A DNA stretch of 42,881 nt from Bacteroidales bacterium (GTDB lineage: Bacteria; Bacteroidota; Bacteroidia; Bacteroidales; GCA-2748055). The stretch spans positions 1-42,881 of the forward strand of contig JAGYMF010000003.1 in the NCBI GenBank assembly GCA_018400695.1, in the 5' to 3' direction. The notes beneath the pieces were generated by a model. The model saw only the letters and a program-made list of their open reading frames with translations. It ran no database searches and was not told where the DNA came from. Below are positions 9,090 through 17,559 of the stretch, piece after piece (within the stretch, counting starts at the first letter, position 1; the number at the start of each line of letters is the position of its first letter). The position numbers and the translations under genes are program-made.

Positions 9090-12000
9090 TTATTGCTTTA
9101 TGATCTGGTAGGTTCTGTCTTTCTCATCAATAATTCTCAAGTAATAAACCGATGATGGCAGCGATCCCAGGTCCAGTTCAATTCGTTTCTCACTGCTCTC
9201 AATTGATCGGAGCATTTGACCTTTAACGGAGTATACGGTTATTTTCCTGGTATTCGGGAAATCCCTGTAGAATTCAATATTCAGAATATCGATCGCCGGT
9301 TGAGGATAGATTTTCAGCATTGATGTAATCTCATTGGATAGACCGACTAAATCACCTTCTATTGTAAACCCAATAATGCCAACGTAGCCGCTGCTATCTG
9401 TGCCTTTGATGATAAGACTGATTTCTTCCAGGATATCCATGAGTGATTTCTTTTCGCTAACAGTAAACCTGAATAACAATGAATCAGCATCAAACTCAAT
9501 ATAATCAGGAAGCGGGCTTCCATCAGCCATATATGCTTCATAAACAATCTCACCCGTCAGCCCCATGTCTGTAAATACCGATGCCGGAATAAATACGATT
9601 ACTACACCTTCCGAGCTTGTATTCTCAATCTCTATCTCATCGATACTTACTGCCTTATATTCCTCGACAACAAGTTTAAAGTCATCACTAACTGATAAAC
9701 CGTATTTGTCCTGAGCAGTGATCCTGAGATTTAATAAATCCATTTCAGCAGGTATTCCTGACAAGGTTTGACTGGTCATTGTCAGCCACTCAGGCAGTGC
9801 TTCTCCATTTGTTTGTTTTGCAGAAAAGCTTAACGCATCCTCTTCGTCGGGGTCGCTAAACAGTCCGCCAGGTATGGTATATTCAAACGGCTCATCTACG
9901 CGCGCAACAGTATCAGGAATTGATCCGTTCAATACCGGTGCAAGGTTATTTATGCTGCCACTCAGGGTTTTATAGACATCTCCATGAAATCCGGTAGCCC
10001 AGATGATTCCTGGTAATGAGCCGTTCAGGCTTATAAGGGTGGATGGATAAACAAAAGAATCATCTGAAGTCCATGTTTGTCCATTGTCAGAACTGTATGA
10101 GACACCATAATAATCCAATGAATCAGTATATCTTCCGCAGCTTATATAATGCTCATTATTTTCATCATAGAGTAAGCCGTACTCTCTGAATGGACCTTCC
10201 GGGTTAACTGGAGTCCAGGTTTCTCCACCATCAACAGTATTGTATAGCATTTTCGTTGAGGAAGCGCTTTGTATAAGTAATCCTTCAAGGTGATTCTTAA
10301 ACACCAGCTCAGTTCCTTGATACTCAATGGGAAATGCTTGCCAGGTGTTTCCTTTATCAGGGGAACGATAAATTGCACCCTGTGTGGAGTACCATATAGT
10401 ATCTCCGACTATTGCAGTATTAGAGGGGTTGTTGAATTGATAGTCTGTAAGATCTGGCATATCAGATACAGGAGTCCATGAAGCACCTCCATTAGAGGTA
10501 GTATATAGTTCATAACTATCACCTGCTACCAGACCATCATTTTCGTTCCAGAAACGGACCCAATTAGGGAAGGCCCCTTCTCCGTCATAAAGACCAGATT
10601 GGCGTGTCCAGTTTGTCCCACCGTCTGTCGTTTTGTAAAGCCCCGTCGAATTCGGATTTTCTGAGTAGTTATAAATGACTATCCATGCTGTATTTTCGTC
10701 AATAACACATAATCCGCCAGGAGTAGTGCCAGAAAATGTGCTGATTACTTCCCAGTTCTTTCCTCCATCATTTGTTTTTGCGATTTCTCCTGTATTTGCT
10801 ACTGCCCATACGTTGTCTTCGCTCGTGGCTGTAATTTGACGGGTGTAATCATTTAATCCGGAGTTATACTTCTCCCAGTTAGAATGCTTAACGCTGAATA
10901 CAAAAGAATTCTCTGCGCTTATATCAAATTGATCTTCAACTTTAAGACGAACCTGGAATTCGGACTTGCCGGTTGCTGCAAGGTCATACTTAGTCATCAA
11001 TGAGTCTCCATGTATGTAGAACAGATCATTGTCTGCACTGCCTTCCCCGGAAATCAGAGAATATTCGTAATCAAAGATAATTGGAGGAAAGCTTTGTTCC
11101 CTTGAGACAGAAAGATGGGAAGCTCTGTCATCGGCTTTCAGCGTGCTTGGTAGTTCAGTAACATTAACCTTAAATTCACTGATGGGTTTTGCTGGTTCCG
11201 GTCCAAAAATATCCTCAATAATGGTTGTGTTTTCATCAATAAATGCACTGCGATTTACATCATCAGGCCACTCAGGTTGATCCCATCCTGTATTGAGATA
11301 GTACCGATAGTTGTGTTGACCGGGAAGGGAGTAAACCTCCACGGTGTATATGTTATCCACAGCACTTTCTTTTAATTCCAGCAATTCATTACCTGGTTCT
11401 GACCAGTCTACCATGCTACCCGAAATATATACTTTATCATTACCTTCAGTAAAATTTCCTGCAGCGATTGCATTGTTCATGTCTACTTTAAAGGTCACAA
11501 AAATATAGTCCTGGTCTTTCATACAACGAACGGACATGGCATCATACTTACTTCCATCTTCCCAACGAGGCAAGTAATAAGAGCCTAAAGTACGGTATAT
11601 CGCTGTCTCTGCATCTCTCTGAGAAGAGCTCCAATAATATCCTGTACCTTCATACCAGAAAGACTGACCCGGATCATACCAGAAACCTCCGGTCACACCG
11701 TTAAAACCTGTATTATTGCCTGGTAATAGTTTATAACCCAGACCAGCACCTCTGTTTCCGCTGTGCATGTTTAGTTCATTTTCGGGGACACCTAAAAAAC
11801 GCTCCAGTGCTTGCCAGTCTTCATCTGATGGTATATGATAGCCATCCGGACAAACCCCTTGTGCACCGGGTTTGGTGGAATAATTCATTGCCTCATTCCA
11901 TGGATAGAGTCTGCCATATGCATCCAGTTTTGACAAATCATTGTTGTAGTAATATGTGGCAGGAATTGCATTACCATCAGGATAATGGGTTACCCGAAGG

Positions 12001-12092
12001 TTTTCTGTCATCCAGGTCTGAGCCCCTATTTTTACAGTTGAATAGACATTTCCATCTATGTCTGTTACTTGTTCAGTTTGTGCAAACAACAT
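9090..12092 (-). CDS. Large T9SS surface protein: FISUMP domain, carbohydrate-binding-module-like domain, cadherin-like segments, BNR/Ycf48-like propeller, T9SS tail. The 5' end appears frame-disrupted.
   Basis: 'VTDIDGNVYSTVKIGAQTWMTENLRVTHYPDG' (FISUMP). Repeated 'KTNDGGKNWEVIST', 'KTTDGGTNWTRQSG', 'TTSNGGASWTPVSD', 'RSPDKGNTWQAFP', 'NTVDGGETWTPVNP' (BNR/Ycf48). 'PEWLTMTSQTLSGIPAEMDLLNLRITAQDKYG' (cadherin-like/CADG). 'LKIYPQPAIDILNIEFYRDF..YYLRIIDEKDRTYQIIKQ' (T9SS). Confidence 0.85.
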   Translation of the reverse strand: MLFAQTEQVTDIDGNVYSTVKIGAQTWMTENLRVTHYPDGNAIPATYYYNNDLSKLDAYGRLYPWNEAMNYSTKPGAQGVCPDGYHIPSDEDWQALERFLGVPENELNMHSGNRGAGLGYKLLPGNNTGFNGVTGGFWYDPGQSFWYEGTGYYWSSSQRDAETAIYRTLGSYYLPRWEDGSKYDAMSVRCMKDQDYIFVTFKVDMNNAIAAGNFTEGNDKVYISGSMVDWSEPGNELLELKESAVDNIYTVEVYSLPGQHNYRYYLNTGWDQPEWPDDVNRSAFIDENTTIIEDIFGPEPAKPISEFKVNVTELPSTLKADDRASHLSVSREQSFPPIIFDYEYSLISGEGSADNDLFYIHGDSLMTKYDLAATGKSEFQVRLKVEDQFDISAENSFVFSVKHSNWEKYNSGLNDYTRQITATSEDNVWAVANTGEIAKTNDGGKNWEVISTFSGTTPGGLCVIDENTAWIVIYNYSENPNSTGLYKTTDGGTNWTRQSGLYDGEGAFPNWVRFWNENDGLVAGDSYELYTTSNGGASWTPVSDMPDLTDYQFNNPSNTAIVGDTIWYSTQGAIYRSPDKGNTWQAFPIEYQGTELVFKNHLEGLLIQSASSTKMLYNTVDGGETWTPVNPEGPFREYGLLYDENNEHYISCGRYTDSLDYYGVSYSSDNGQTWTSDDSFVYPSTLISLNGSLPGIIWATGFHGDVYKTLSGSINNLAPVLNGSIPDTVARVDEPFEYTIPGGLFSDPDEEDALSFSAKQTNGEALPEWLTMTSQTLSGIPAEMDLLNLRITAQDKYGLSVSDDFKLVVEEYKAVSIDEIEIENTSSEGVVIVFIPASVFTDMGLTGEIVYEAYMADGSPLPDYIEFDADSLLFRFTVSEKKSLMDILEEISLIIKGTDSSGYVGIIGFTIEGDLVGLSNEITSMLKIYPQPAIDILNIEFYRDFPNTRKITVYSVKGQMLRSIESSEKRIELDLGSLPSSVYYLRIIDEKDRTYQIIKQ

Positions 12093-12170
12093 GCTTCCGA
12101 ACGTGAATAGGAAAATACAGCTGATAAGCGAGTTTTTTTCATTGTTTAAGTGTTTTGATTTGGATCCTGT

Positions 12171-12422
12171 TTATGATGAATTGGTAAATTTCTTATAATA
12201 GGATTTGAGATGAATTATTGACTGAATACAAGGTAATGTTTCAGTGAAAGTTGTGCAACTGTTTTTTTGTAAAATTATCTGGCTACGGTTAATTTTTTCT
12301 TTTTCAATTGAATTTTCTTCAACAGCAGGAGCACGCTCCTGCTGTTGAGTGCACTTCTCGGTCACAAACTCTTTCAGCAAATCCATTTTTAAAATAGATT
12401 TTTCCTTACGCCCAGTTCTCAT
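12171..12422 (-). CDS. Small ORF of uncertain coding status (83 aa), possible remnant
   Basis: ORF-track entry only, with no recognised motif. It contains a perfect 14-bp inverted repeat, which argues against coding. Confidence 0.15.
   Translation of the reverse strand: MRTGRKEKSILKMDLLKEFVTEKCTQQQERAPAVEENSIEKEKINRSQIILQKNSCTTFTETLPCIQSIIHLKSYYKKFTNSS
12319..12348. repeat. Perfect 14-bp inverted repeat with 2-nt loop
   Basis: tcaacagcaggagc-ac-gctcctgctgttga. Confidence 0.85.
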
Positions 12423-12473
12423 GCCATTCTTTTAGTAATGCCGTGAATACCCTGCGGAAGCAGACAGGATTTG

Positions 12474-12501
12474 GGGAGATCCGAAGACTTTGAGCGGGCA
12501 A
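12474..12501. repeat. 28-bp direct repeat, copy B (3 bp before the AGCS stop codon)
   Basis: gggagatccgaagactttgagcgggcaa, identical to 8960-8987. Confidence 0.95.
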
Positions 12502-12503
12502 TT

Positions 12504-13874
12504 TTACTTCTCTCCCTTCAATTTTCCAAAATATTCCTTCGAGGCCCTGATCACTTTCGGTGAGAGGAGGATCGCGGAGATCATCGTGGGGAAGGCCATC
12601 AGCGCATAGGCCCCGTCGAAGATGCCCACGGTGAAGCCCAGGGTTGCTGCAGCGCCCAGGGGTATGACAGCTACATAGAGCCATTTGTAGATATAGTCGT
12701 GCCTGGCACCGAAAACGAAAGAGAAGCACTTGGTGCCATAATAGGGAAATGAAAGCATGGTAGAGATCGCGAAAATCGAGACGCAAACGGCCAGTAAGAC
12801 CGCTCCGATGCCGGGAATGCCTTCTTCGAATGCCAGTGCAGTGAGTGTGATCCCGTCAACATCGCTATCATGCCAGACGCCGGTGATGATCAATGCCAGG
12901 GCGGTCATGGTGCATACGATGATCGTATCTACAACAGGTCCCAACATCGCTACCAGTCCTTCCCTCACTGGTTCGTTGGTTTTTGCTGCGCCGTGGGCCA
13001 TGGGTGCCGTTCCGATCCCTGCTTCATTGGAGAATGCTGCTCTCCTGACCCCGGTGATGATCAGCGCGCCCAGTGCCCCTCCCATAACCGAGTCTGCGTG
13101 GAACGCATCGTGGAATATCAGTTGAAATCCCGGGAGAATTCTGTCGGCGTGGGTAGCGAGGATATATAGTACGGAGACGATATACAGCAGGACCATCACC
13201 GGTACCATGCGACTGGTGACCTTGCCGATCCTCCGGATCCCTCCGAAGATCACCAGAGAAACGACCGTTGCGATCATCAGGCCTGTGACAAGGTCGGATG
13301 TAAGCCCGGTGCTTACTCCTGCGGGAATGAGGATCACATCCCTGATCACCTGTGTCATTTGATTGGCCTGGAACATGGGCGATACGCCGATCATACCGAG
13401 CAGGGAAAAGAAGACAGCCAGGGGACGCCAGTTTTTGCCCAGCCCTTCAACGATCACATACATGGGACCTCCCTGCAGTTCCCCGGAAGAATCTCTTCCG
13501 CGAAACATGACGGCCAGGGTGCAGGTGAAATATTTGGTGGTGACACCCAGGATGGCGCTCACCCACATCCAGAAAATTGCTCCGGGACCGCCATGGACAA
13601 TGGCCAAGGCAACTCCGCTGACATTTCCCATGCCGACAGTGGCTGCCAGTGCAGTGGTGAGTGCTTCGAAGTGGCGGATCTGACCGGGCTCATCGGGATT
13701 GTCATATTTTCCCCGGAGAATCTGTATGGCATGGCGGATATACCGCAGGGGCAGGAGCCGGGAATAGAAGGTGAAAAAGAGTCCGCCCCCCAGCAACAAC
13801 ACCAGCAGGGGTGTTCCCCAGGCCAGGTCGCTGAATCCTACGATGATCTTTTCTGCCAGGCTGATCTCTTTCAA
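12504..13874 (-). CDS. Amino-acid carrier protein, AGCS family (alanine/glycine:cation symporter)
   Basis: 'GMGNVSGVALAIVHGGPGAIFWMWVSAILGVTTKYFTCTLAVMFRGRDSSGELQGGPMYVI', 'RRAAFSNEAGIGTAPMAHGAAKTNEPVREGLVAMLGPVVDTIIVCTMTAL'. Confidence 0.95.
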   Translation of the reverse strand: MKEISLAEKIIVGFSDLAWGTPLLVLLLGGGLFFTFYSRLLPLRYIRHAIQILRGKYDNPDEPGQIRHFEALTTALAATVGMGNVSGVALAIVHGGPGAIFWMWVSAILGVTTKYFTCTLAVMFRGRDSSGELQGGPMYVIVEGLGKNWRPLAVFFSLLGMIGVSPMFQANQMTQVIRDVILIPAGVSTGLTSDLVTGLMIATVVSLVIFGGIRRIGKVTSRMVPVMVLLYIVSVLYILATHADRILPGFQLIFHDAFHADSVMGGALGALIITGVRRAAFSNEAGIGTAPMAHGAAKTNEPVREGLVAMLGPVVDTIIVCTMTALALIITGVWHDSDVDGITLTALAFEEGIPGIGAVLLAVCVSIFAISTMLSFPYYGTKCFSFVFGARHDYIYKWLYVAVIPLGAAATLGFTVGIFDGAYALMAFPTMISAILLSPKVIRASKEYFGKLKGEK

Positions 13875-13984
13875 AACATTGTTCTCTTTGTTACGCTCCC
13901 CAATCCAACGCTTGATCTCCGGAGGAGGGGAGGTTTAATGCAACCTTTCAATCTATTACAGGCGGATCGGGAGCTCAGGGAGCT

Positions 13985-15757
13985 TTATCTCATAATCCCC
14001 ATTTTTTTCATCAGGAAGCTGGCATTCATATTTTTCGCCAGTCCCGGCCTGATGGTATAGTCAAAATGGAGCTCCAGCTCCTCAATGTAGCTTTCAAAGC
14101 AGTAATTGACGATCTTCCCGGGGTGCGCCTCCTGCATTTCACCCAGCGAAAGGTCATGCGTGGCAATGAAACAGAGAACATCATGACCGATCGCCCGCTC
14201 GATCAGTCCGCGGGTCCCTTTCTGCTTATCTGTCGTGTTTGTCCCTTTCAGCACTTCATCGAGCAGGATCAGCAGCTTCTCATTCCCCTCCATCCGGTCA
14301 ACAATCTTTTTCAGCCGCTTGATCTCGGCAAAGAAATAGGACTCCTCATCCTTCAGGGAGTCGGAGGTGCGCATGCCGGAGAAAAGATGGTATGGTCCCG
14401 TTACAAATTCTGCAGCACAGACCGGACAGCCTGCATATGCGAGGACCATGTTTACGCCTACGGAACGGAGGAACGTGCTTTTCCCGGCCATGTTGGCACC
14501 GGTGATGAGCACGACCCGTTCATTGTCGATCGTCAGGGAGTTGTCTACCCTTTTTTCGTCGGGGATCATCGGGTGCCCGAGCTGTACTGCCTTTAGTCCG
14601 GTATGATCGTTCCTGACCCCGGGGTAGGTGTATCCGGGGTGGTTAAAGGCAAACCCTGCAAGGCTGAAGAGGGCATCGCTCTCCCCGGCAATGTCCAGCC
14701 ATCTCACCAGGTCCTCCCGGTGCCTCCTGTTCCAGGATGCCAGCCGGTGCAGCATGAAAAAATCAAACAGCATCAACGCATTTAATGTAAATCCGACGAG
14801 GATGTTGAGCCGCTGATCGAACAGGTTCAGCATCGAAGAGAGCTGCCGGATGGCGCGGGAAGCATCCTGGGAGTCATCGCAGAAGCGCCTGAGCCGCGGA
14901 TGATCAAACGTTTCTGCGGCGATGATTTCAAGCAGGGTTGAATAGGTCCTCAGGAACCGGTGCTTTTTCGACACCTGCTCCTGGTAGCGGCCGGTCCGGG
15001 TAAAGAACGGGGAGAGCAGTGACAGGTTCAGGAGGACCACCGGTACCAGCAGGCGGAAAACAGGTGGATGAAAAATGCCTGCAGTGATGATCCCTGCCGA
15101 GACGAAGGTCATGATCACCGGCAGGATCTTTGTCCACCGCTTGTTCTCTACGAACACCTGCGCGGCCGACCATTCAATGATACGTCCGAGGTCCTGTTCC
15201 TCCGTATCCATCATCCGCGCATGGGCGGTGAAGTGCTGCCGCAGGTTGATCTTTTCCGCCAGCTCCCTGATCACCGCCTGCCGCTTGCCGAACTCCTTTT
15301 CATCCGTCACAGGCGTGCCCAGGTATTCAGCCAGTTTCTCCGGACCCGTGTGTGTGGCAGTGCGGTTGAGTGACTGGTACAGGGATCGTTCGCCAAAAAG
15401 GTCCAGGTCGTACGACCAGGGGTGCCCGGGATCGATGAATTGTTCACCGCCGCGAAAGGAGGAGAAGTCATGCCGCAGCGCCCCGGCCTCTTCATCGTTG
15501 ATGGCGATCAGCTCCTCCAGCAGCCTCTTTTTGTCGTGCTGGTTTTTGTGGTAGCTCACGAAGACGAAAAACATCACAACCATCAGTCCTGCAGGCACCA
15601 GCAGGATATCATATCCGCTCCTGACAGCAAGTACGATGAAGTAGATGGTCCCCGCAATGAGCAGCAGCCGAAGGATACTGATATAAGCGATGACCTTCTT
15701 CTGCCGCTGCAACAACACCTCAAAACGCGCTTTCCTTTTCCCGTATTCCGTATCCAT
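13985..15757 (-). CDS. MutS-family ATPase (C-terminal MutS domains) with predicted transmembrane segments
   Basis: Walker A 'LITGANMAGKSTFLRSVGVNMVLAYAGCPVCA', Walker B 'KLLILLDEVLKGTNTTDKQKGTRGLIE', 'CFIATHDLSLGE'. N-terminal hydrophobic pairs 'ISILRLLLIAGTIYFIVLAV', 'ILLVPAGLMVVMFFVFVSYHK'. Confidence 0.88.
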   Translation of the reverse strand: MDTEYGKRKARFEVLLQRQKKVIAYISILRLLLIAGTIYFIVLAVRSGYDILLVPAGLMVVMFFVFVSYHKNQHDKKRLLEELIAINDEEAGALRHDFSSFRGGEQFIDPGHPWSYDLDLFGERSLYQSLNRTATHTGPEKLAEYLGTPVTDEKEFGKRQAVIRELAEKINLRQHFTAHARMMDTEEQDLGRIIEWSAAQVFVENKRWTKILPVIMTFVSAGIITAGIFHPPVFRLLVPVVLLNLSLLSPFFTRTGRYQEQVSKKHRFLRTYSTLLEIIAAETFDHPRLRRFCDDSQDASRAIRQLSSMLNLFDQRLNILVGFTLNALMLFDFFMLHRLASWNRRHREDLVRWLDIAGESDALFSLAGFAFNHPGYTYPGVRNDHTGLKAVQLGHPMIPDEKRVDNSLTIDNERVVLITGANMAGKSTFLRSVGVNMVLAYAGCPVCAAEFVTGPYHLFSGMRTSDSLKDEESYFFAEIKRLKKIVDRMEGNEKLLILLDEVLKGTNTTDKQKGTRGLIERAIGHDVLCFIATHDLSLGEMQEAHPGKIVNYCFESYIEELELHFDYTIRPGLAKNMNASFLMKKMGIMR

Positions 15758-15777
15758 ATTTTTTCACTTCATATATA

Positions 15778-15976
15778 CAACTCTCACTCTCTGAACTCTC
15801 TCTCTCAACTTTCAACTCTCTCAACTCTCAACTCTCTAAACTCTCAACTCTCTGAACTCTCTCTCTCAACTTTCAACTCTTTCAACTCTCAACTCTCTAA
15901 ACTTTCAACTCTCTAAACTCTCAACTCTCTAAACTCTAAACTCTCTAAACTCTCAACTCTCTAAACTCTCAACTCA
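15778..15976. repeat. Low-complexity repeat array of CTCAACTCTCTAAA-type units with a second-order ~61-bp duplication
   Basis: Dense ctctcaactctctaaactctc units. 'ctgaactctctctctcaactttcaactct' occurs at 15791 and again at 15852. Confidence 0.93.
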
Positions 15977-17551
15977 CAAAGCTCCACACCGCCGGTTCTC
16001 CCGTCCCAGCAGAATCGGGATCCGGAATCCCACCGCAGCCTTCCAGCCGTTACCGCGGTAGCTGACCGTGCTTATTGGCGGATACTCATCCAGGGAGGTG
16101 GTTACACTGGTCTGACCGATGGTTCTGAACCCGTGGCTGTAGGTAACACTGGCAGTGACAGCAAGCGGAAGGCTTATTGGTACACGGTACTCCAGCCCCA
16201 CACCTGCCTTCACGGTATATCCGAAACGCACCGGTCTCGATGCACTATATTCGAATGTTCCTCCAACCGGTCCCCCAGTTGTATTGTAGTCAAAGGATCC
16301 CCCGCCGGCAGATGCCGAATCCGCAACTATAAAATGGGTCAGCATCGAAGCGCCCAGGGTAGGGTAGACAGCGACCATGCTCCTGTAAAGATCAATATAG
16401 TACCTGAACATCAGCGGGACCTCCAAAAATCCTGGCGCCGCGGCACGTTCGCCGGCATCTGCCTCATGGTCGTACATCAGCGACACATAGGTGGCCGACC
16501 GTTGGTAATAGGCACCCACATCAACACCCAGCGCATTGCCGATCATCAACCCGGCATAGCCTCCCGTATGCATATTCGCGTACCTGAAAACCCCTTTCCC
16601 ATCGATGGGTCGTGCTCCCACAGCAGGATTCGTGGTGGAGAAGGAGCGCCACAGCGCCCCGATGTCGCCGCCGAAATAGAGGGTCCGGATCTCCCTTTTA
16701 AAGGAGCGCTGCTCCGTGGAGTGTTCGATCCTCCGGTGCTTCCGCACATCCCTGTTCTCCCACAGGTTGCTCACCGGGATGTGCAGGCTGAAGGCGCTTT
16801 CCCACCGGCTGCCATCTGAACGGCAGGTCGCTGTTAGTGGCGTCCCGGCGGAAAGATAATCGACCGTGGCGGCGGTCACATCGCGCAACCCCCTGAGGTA
16901 ACCAACACGCAACGAGACCTGCCAATTGGCGTTCATCCGGTAATTTACCGATACCCCGGTTTCGAGGAGGTGCAGGTCCTGCCGCACAACCTCCTGCTGC
17001 ATATCGTACTCCACAACGTTCCCCGCTTTGTCCGAAAGCAGGGATGCGGTACGTGGCAGCCAAGCATTCCCCGCCATTCTTCCGTAGTGGTAGCCCAGCT
17101 GCGGGGTGAAGCTGACGACGAGCGCGGGGTGCTGCCATGTGTATGCGATCCGCAGGGGGACCGACCAGGTGTTGTACTGTTGCTGAACGGATTGGTGCGG
17201 CCTGTTGTCCTGCAGGTTCAATCCGCCGTGGTATTGGTGGATGCTGACGCCAGTACCAACGCTGAGCCCGGGCATCACCTCCTGCCACAACGCCACATTG
17301 CCGGCCGTTCCATAGATCACCGCATCGTCGAACGTGCCGACCGGATCATCGGCCGTGTAGATATCCCACGCGGGACCGCCATCGAGGGTGAGGGTTGTTT
17401 TGAGCTGACAATGCAGGGGGAGGGCGGAAAAGAGCAGCAGGGCCAGGAGGGGAACAAGCTTTCTTATGCGGTGCAGGCTATTGTCGGGACCAGTTTTTCC
17501 GGCTGAACGAATGCCGGCGCCGGAAGGTTGGTATAACGGGCTGCTGTGCAT
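15974..17551 (-). CDS. Outer-membrane beta-barrel protein
   Basis: Signal-like 'LVPLLALLLFSALPLHCQ'. Alternating amphipathic strands, many aromatic strand ends, barrel-like 'GWKAAVGFRIPILLG' at the C-terminus. Confidence 0.6.
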   Translation of the reverse strand: MHSSPLYQPSGAGIRSAGKTGPDNSLHRIRKLVPLLALLLFSALPLHCQLKTTLTLDGGPAWDIYTADDPVGTFDDAVIYGTAGNVALWQEVMPGLSVGTGVSIHQYHGGLNLQDNRPHQSVQQQYNTWSVPLRIAYTWQHPALVVSFTPQLGYHYGRMAGNAWLPRTASLLSDKAGNVVEYDMQQEVVRQDLHLLETGVSVNYRMNANWQVSLRVGYLRGLRDVTAATVDYLSAGTPLTATCRSDGSRWESAFSLHIPVSNLWENRDVRKHRRIEHSTEQRSFKREIRTLYFGGDIGALWRSFSTTNPAVGARPIDGKGVFRYANMHTGGYAGLMIGNALGVDVGAYYQRSATYVSLMYDHEADAGERAAAPGFLEVPLMFRYYIDLYRSMVAVYPTLGASMLTHFIVADSASAGGGSFDYNTTGGPVGGTFEYSASRPVRFGYTVKAGVGLEYRVPISLPLAVTASVTYSHGFRTIGQTSVTTSLDEYPPISTVSYRGNGWKAAVGFRIPILLGRENRRCGAL

Positions 17552-17559
17552 AGGCTGGA

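Noticed and set aside
12085-12145. Programmed ribosomal frameshift as the default explanation for the 5' frame break
   Set aside because: No stimulatory structure or slippery-site context can be shown from sequence alone. A homopolymer error or phase variation is simpler.
8960-12501. Classical IS element
   Set aside because: No transposase, no terminal inverted repeats at the 28-bp boundaries, and 28 bp is longer than typical target-site duplications. Kept as an insertion of unknown mechanism.
13359-14060. 233-aa plus-strand ORF over the AGCS/MutS-like junction
   Set aside because: Overlaps two strong minus-strand genes, with no domain and atypical composition.
15778-15976. Possible CRISPR array
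   Set aside because: Units are 6-16 bp, overlapping and without unique spacers. This is simple-sequence repeat, not a repeat-spacer structure, and no cas genes are nearby.
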